A model generated the notes under the pieces. It made no database searches and was not told the origin of the DNA. It saw only the letters and a list, made by a program, of their open reading frames with translations. A stretch of 64,000 nucleotides of DNA from Jeotgalibacillus sp. ET6. Its GTDB lineage: Bacteria > Bacillota > Bacilli > Bacillales > Jeotgalibacillaceae. Position numbers and translations under genes: made by a program. The DNA lies in contig NZ_JARUIU010000001.1 of assembly GCF_029667115.1 (NCBI RefSeq), positions 682,001-746,000 on the forward strand, read 5' to 3'. Below are positions 61,905-64,000 of this stretch, piece by piece. The stretch's first letter is position 1. The number at the start of each line of letters is the position of its first letter.

Positions 61905-63248
61905 CTAGTTCATAACCAGAGAATCTGTCTCAATCACACGTACAAATTCAGCCTTATTGTAAGGATAGCCTGCTTCACTGATTTTAACTTTAACCAATTT
62001 GCCAACCATCTCTTCCGTTGCTGGAAAAACAACCTTCAGATAATTGTCGGTATATCCTACAAAAAGATTTTCTTCTGACGCTTCTTTAAATAGTTCTTCC
62101 GGAATGACTTCAAGGATTTCATTTTCAAAATGAGATGCATATTCTTTGGCAAGCTGATTTGAAAGTTCAATCAACCGGTGAACCCGCTCATTTTTTACTT
62201 CTTCGTCTACCTGATCATCCATTCGCGCCGCAGGAGTGCCTGTTCTTTTGGAATAAGGAAAAACATGCAGCTCTGAAAATTTCTGATCATTAATAAAATT
62301 AAAGGTTTCCATAAACTCTTCTTCCGTTTCACCAGGAAAACCGACAATGACATCAGAAGTAACCGCCAGACCCGGCAGCGCTTTTTTCAGCTTTTCCAGT
62401 CTCTCTGCAAAAAACTCCATTGTATATTTTCGGCGCATTCTTTTTAAAACTGTGTTGGAACCGGACTGAAGCGGAATATGAAGGTGACGGACTACCATAT
62501 TGGAACGATCAATCACATCAATTACTTCGTCAGTCAGCTGACTTGCTTCAATCGACGATATACGTATTCTTTTAAGCCCTTTAACTTCCTTTTCAAGATC
62601 CGTTAACAGCATGGCAAGATTGTAGTCTTTCATGTCTTCCCCGTACCCGCCTGTGTGAATGCCTGTGAGAACAATTTCTTTATAGCCTGCATCCACTAGC
62701 TGTTGAGCCTGGTGTAGAACTTCTTTTGGATCTCTTGACCGCATAAGTCCCCGCGCCCAGGGGATAATGCAAAATGTACAGAAATTGTTGCAGCCCTCCT
62801 GAATTTTCAGGGAAGCACGCGTCCGGTCTGTAAAAGCAGGAACATCAAGCTCCTCGTAAACCCGGTTTTTCATAATATTTGTTACACCATTTATTGGCTT
62901 TCGTTCATTTTTGTACTGCTCAATATACTCGAGCATTTTCGTACGGTCCTGCGTACCTACTACCACATCTACGCCTGGGATTGCCATAATTTCAGCAGGG
63001 GAGGTCTGTGCATAACAACCTGTCACACAAATGACCGCATCCGGGTTTTTCCTGATGGCCCGTCTAATCACCTGACGACTCTTTTTATCGCCGGTATTCG
63101 TTACAGTACATGTATTAATTACATACACATCCGAGGAATGATCATATTCCACACGATCATATCCATTGGATTTAAATAGCTGCCAGATGGCTTCTGTTTC
63201 ATAATGATTTACTTTACATCCTAGTGTATGAAAAGCAACTGTAGCCAT
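61905..63248 (-). CDS. mtaB: MtaB, tRNA t6A37 methylthiotransferase
   Basis: 447 residues: N-terminal MTTase domain with cluster cysteines (HTLGCKVNHYE, NTCTVTN, VTGCYAQ), radical SAM motif CNNFCTFCIIPWARG (CxxxCxxC), and a C-terminal TRAM domain (LFVGYTDNYLKVVF). It converts t6A37 to ms2t6A37 in tRNA. ATG 63248 lies 4 nt after the rsmE stop; GAGGTG overlaps it. Confidence 0.96.
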   Translation of the reverse strand: MATVAFHTLGCKVNHYETEAIWQLFKSNGYDRVEYDHSSDVYVINTCTVTNTGDKKSRQVIRRAIRKNPDAVICVTGCYAQTSPAEIMAIPGVDVVVGTQDRTKMLEYIEQYKNERKPINGVTNIMKNRVYEELDVPAFTDRTRASLKIQEGCNNFCTFCIIPWARGLMRSRDPKEVLHQAQQLVDAGYKEIVLTGIHTGGYGEDMKDYNLAMLLTDLEKEVKGLKRIRISSIEASQLTDEVIDVIDRSNMVVRHLHIPLQSGSNTVLKRMRRKYTMEFFAERLEKLKKALPGLAVTSDVIVGFPGETEEEFMETFNFINDQKFSELHVFPYSKRTGTPAARMDDQVDEEVKNERVHRLIELSNQLAKEYASHFENEILEVIPEELFKEASEENLFVGYTDNYLKVVFPATEEMVGKLVKVKISEAGYPYNKAEFVRVIETDSLVMN

Positions 63249-63252
63249 TATT

Positions 63253-64000
63253 TCACCTCATTAACTCAAATTGATACGAGATAGCCGCAAGCGCGTAAAG
63301 CGGAGCCGTCTCGCTTCTTAATATTCTCGGTCCAAACCCGCAGCTTACAGCCCCAATTTCTTCAAGCTGGTTCACTTCCTTTTCAGAAAGCCCGCCTTCC
63401 GGACCTACTACCACTAAAATGGACTGTCCGTGAGAAACTGCACCCAGTGCTTTTGCAAAGGAAGAAAGATCCCCTTGCTTTGCCTGTTCCTCGTAAGCAA
63501 CAATGATTGAATCAAATGACTCGGCAGTTTTCAGCAATTCATTAAAGGGTTGGGGTTTTTCTACCTGGGGCAAATGAAGTCTATGTGACTGCTCAGCTGC
63601 CTCTTTCGTAATTTTGTTCCATCGATCTACTTTTTTTGAGCCTTTTTTTTCATCCCACTTTACAATGGAACGCGCTGCCAGAAAAGGAATCAAGGAATAG
63701 GCGCCAAGTTCGGTTGACTTTTGTATGACCAGCTCAAACTTATCGCCTTTTGGCAGTCCGTGAGCGATGGATACATTGACAGGCAGCTCCGGTGAATGCT
63801 CTAAATAGTTTTCTGCACAACACAGCACCTTCAATTTATCCAGTTTGACAATCCTGCAGGCAGCAGCCGTTTTATTTTTAAATACAGCAATAAATGCACT
63901 GTCCGCCTGCATTCTCATTACATTGGCCATATGATGAGCATCCTCACCACTTATCGTAAACAGGCCTTCTTCATTGGGAAACTCCTGGACAAAATATCGT
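63253..64000 (-). CDS. rsmE: RsmE, 16S rRNA (uracil1498-N3)-methyltransferase (5' end cut by window edge)
   Basis: The open frame runs to the right edge: RYFVQEFPNEEGLFTISGED...HHMANVMRM, so only the first one to three residues are missing. About 249 codons are visible: N-terminal PUA-like domain and C-terminal SPOUT knot (VVVGPEGGLSEKEV, FGPRILRSETAPLYALAAI). It methylates U1498 of 16S rRNA. In Bacillus it follows prmA, which should lie just outside the window. The methionine at 63930 is internal. Confidence 0.95.
   Translation of the reverse strand, partial: RYFVQEFPNEEGLFTISGEDAHHMANVMRMQADSAFIAVFKNKTAAACRIVKLDKLKVLCCAENYLEHSPELPVNVSIAHGLPKGDKFELVIQKSTELGAYSLIPFLAARSIVKWDEKKGSKKVDRWNKITKEAAEQSHRLHLPQVEKPQPFNELLKTAESFDSIIVAYEEQAKQGDLSSFAKALGAVSHGQSILVVVGPEGGLSEKEVNQLEEIGAVSCGFGPRILRSETAPLYALAAISYQFELMR

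Overview
The window (about 40% G+C by eye) reads as core chromosome of a Gram-positive, endospore-forming member of the Bacillaceae or a close relative. Gene order follows the Bacillus subtilis block from comGA (yqhB side) to yqeU almost gene for gene: comG, mgsR, yqgY-X-W-V-U-T-S, glcK, gluP, the pst phosphate operon, pbpA, sodA, ispG, zur/znu, nfo, cshB, ispH, trmK, cccA, sigA-dnaG, ccpN, glycyl-tRNA synthetase, recO, era, cdd, dgkA, ybeY, pgpH, phoH, yqfD-C, floA-nfeD, yqeY, rpsU, deoC, mtaB and rsmE. Spore-associated genes (yqfC, yqfD, yqfZ) suggest a sporulating lineage. Acid-rich, low-complexity segments in exported proteins (PstS linker, CccA tail, PbpA tail) would fit a salt- or alkali-tolerant habitat, but that is inference. 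Layout: 1-2400 holds competence (ComGA, ComGB) and stress regulation (MgsR). 2700-12700 is an envelope and small-conserved-gene block (YqgX, YqgV, YqgU, the endopeptidase YqgT, the LTA synthase YqgS, GlcK, rhomboid GluP, YqgN). 12700-24500 is dominated by phosphate uptake (PstSCAB and PhoU, with a four-repeat PhoP box upstream of pstS, plus a Na/Pi cotransporter-PhoU fusion), with PBP2A and SodA. 24700-37000 carries a chemotaxis receptor, the two iron-sulfur MEP-pathway enzymes IspG and IspH, zinc homeostasis (znuCB-zur) and DNA/RNA maintenance (Nfo, CshB). 37000-46900 carries YqfO, TrmK, cytochrome c-550, an acyl-CoA dehydrogenase, the dnaG-sigA macromolecular synthesis operon, YqfL and CcpN. 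46900-64000 carries a T-box-controlled single-chain GlyRS, then RecO-Era-Cdd-DgkA-YbeY-PgpH-PhoH, YqfD/YqfC, a SigW-type nfeD-floA operon, YqeY/RpsU, DeoC, MtaB and RsmE. No CRISPR array, prophage, intact insertion sequence, rRNA or tRNA gene was seen, and no clearly new multi-gene system. The most unusual points are these. (1) A family of about 215-bp intergenic repeats occurs in five places, in full, truncated or remnant form; its terminal hairpin has become a transcription terminator at some sites, and the two full copies show compensatory changes in an internal stem. (2) A single-chain alpha2-type GlyRS sits at the locus where B. subtilis has glyQS, on the opposite strand from its neighbours, but still under a glycine T-box. 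(3) ECF-sigma-type promoters with exact 16-bp spacing lie upstream of yqgS and yqgU, in addition to the expected SigW promoter of nfeD-floA. (4) Several RNA or DNA structures abut start sites (yqfC, yqfZ, sodA, the znuC promoter). (5) A 10/11-bp tandem motif precedes mgsR.
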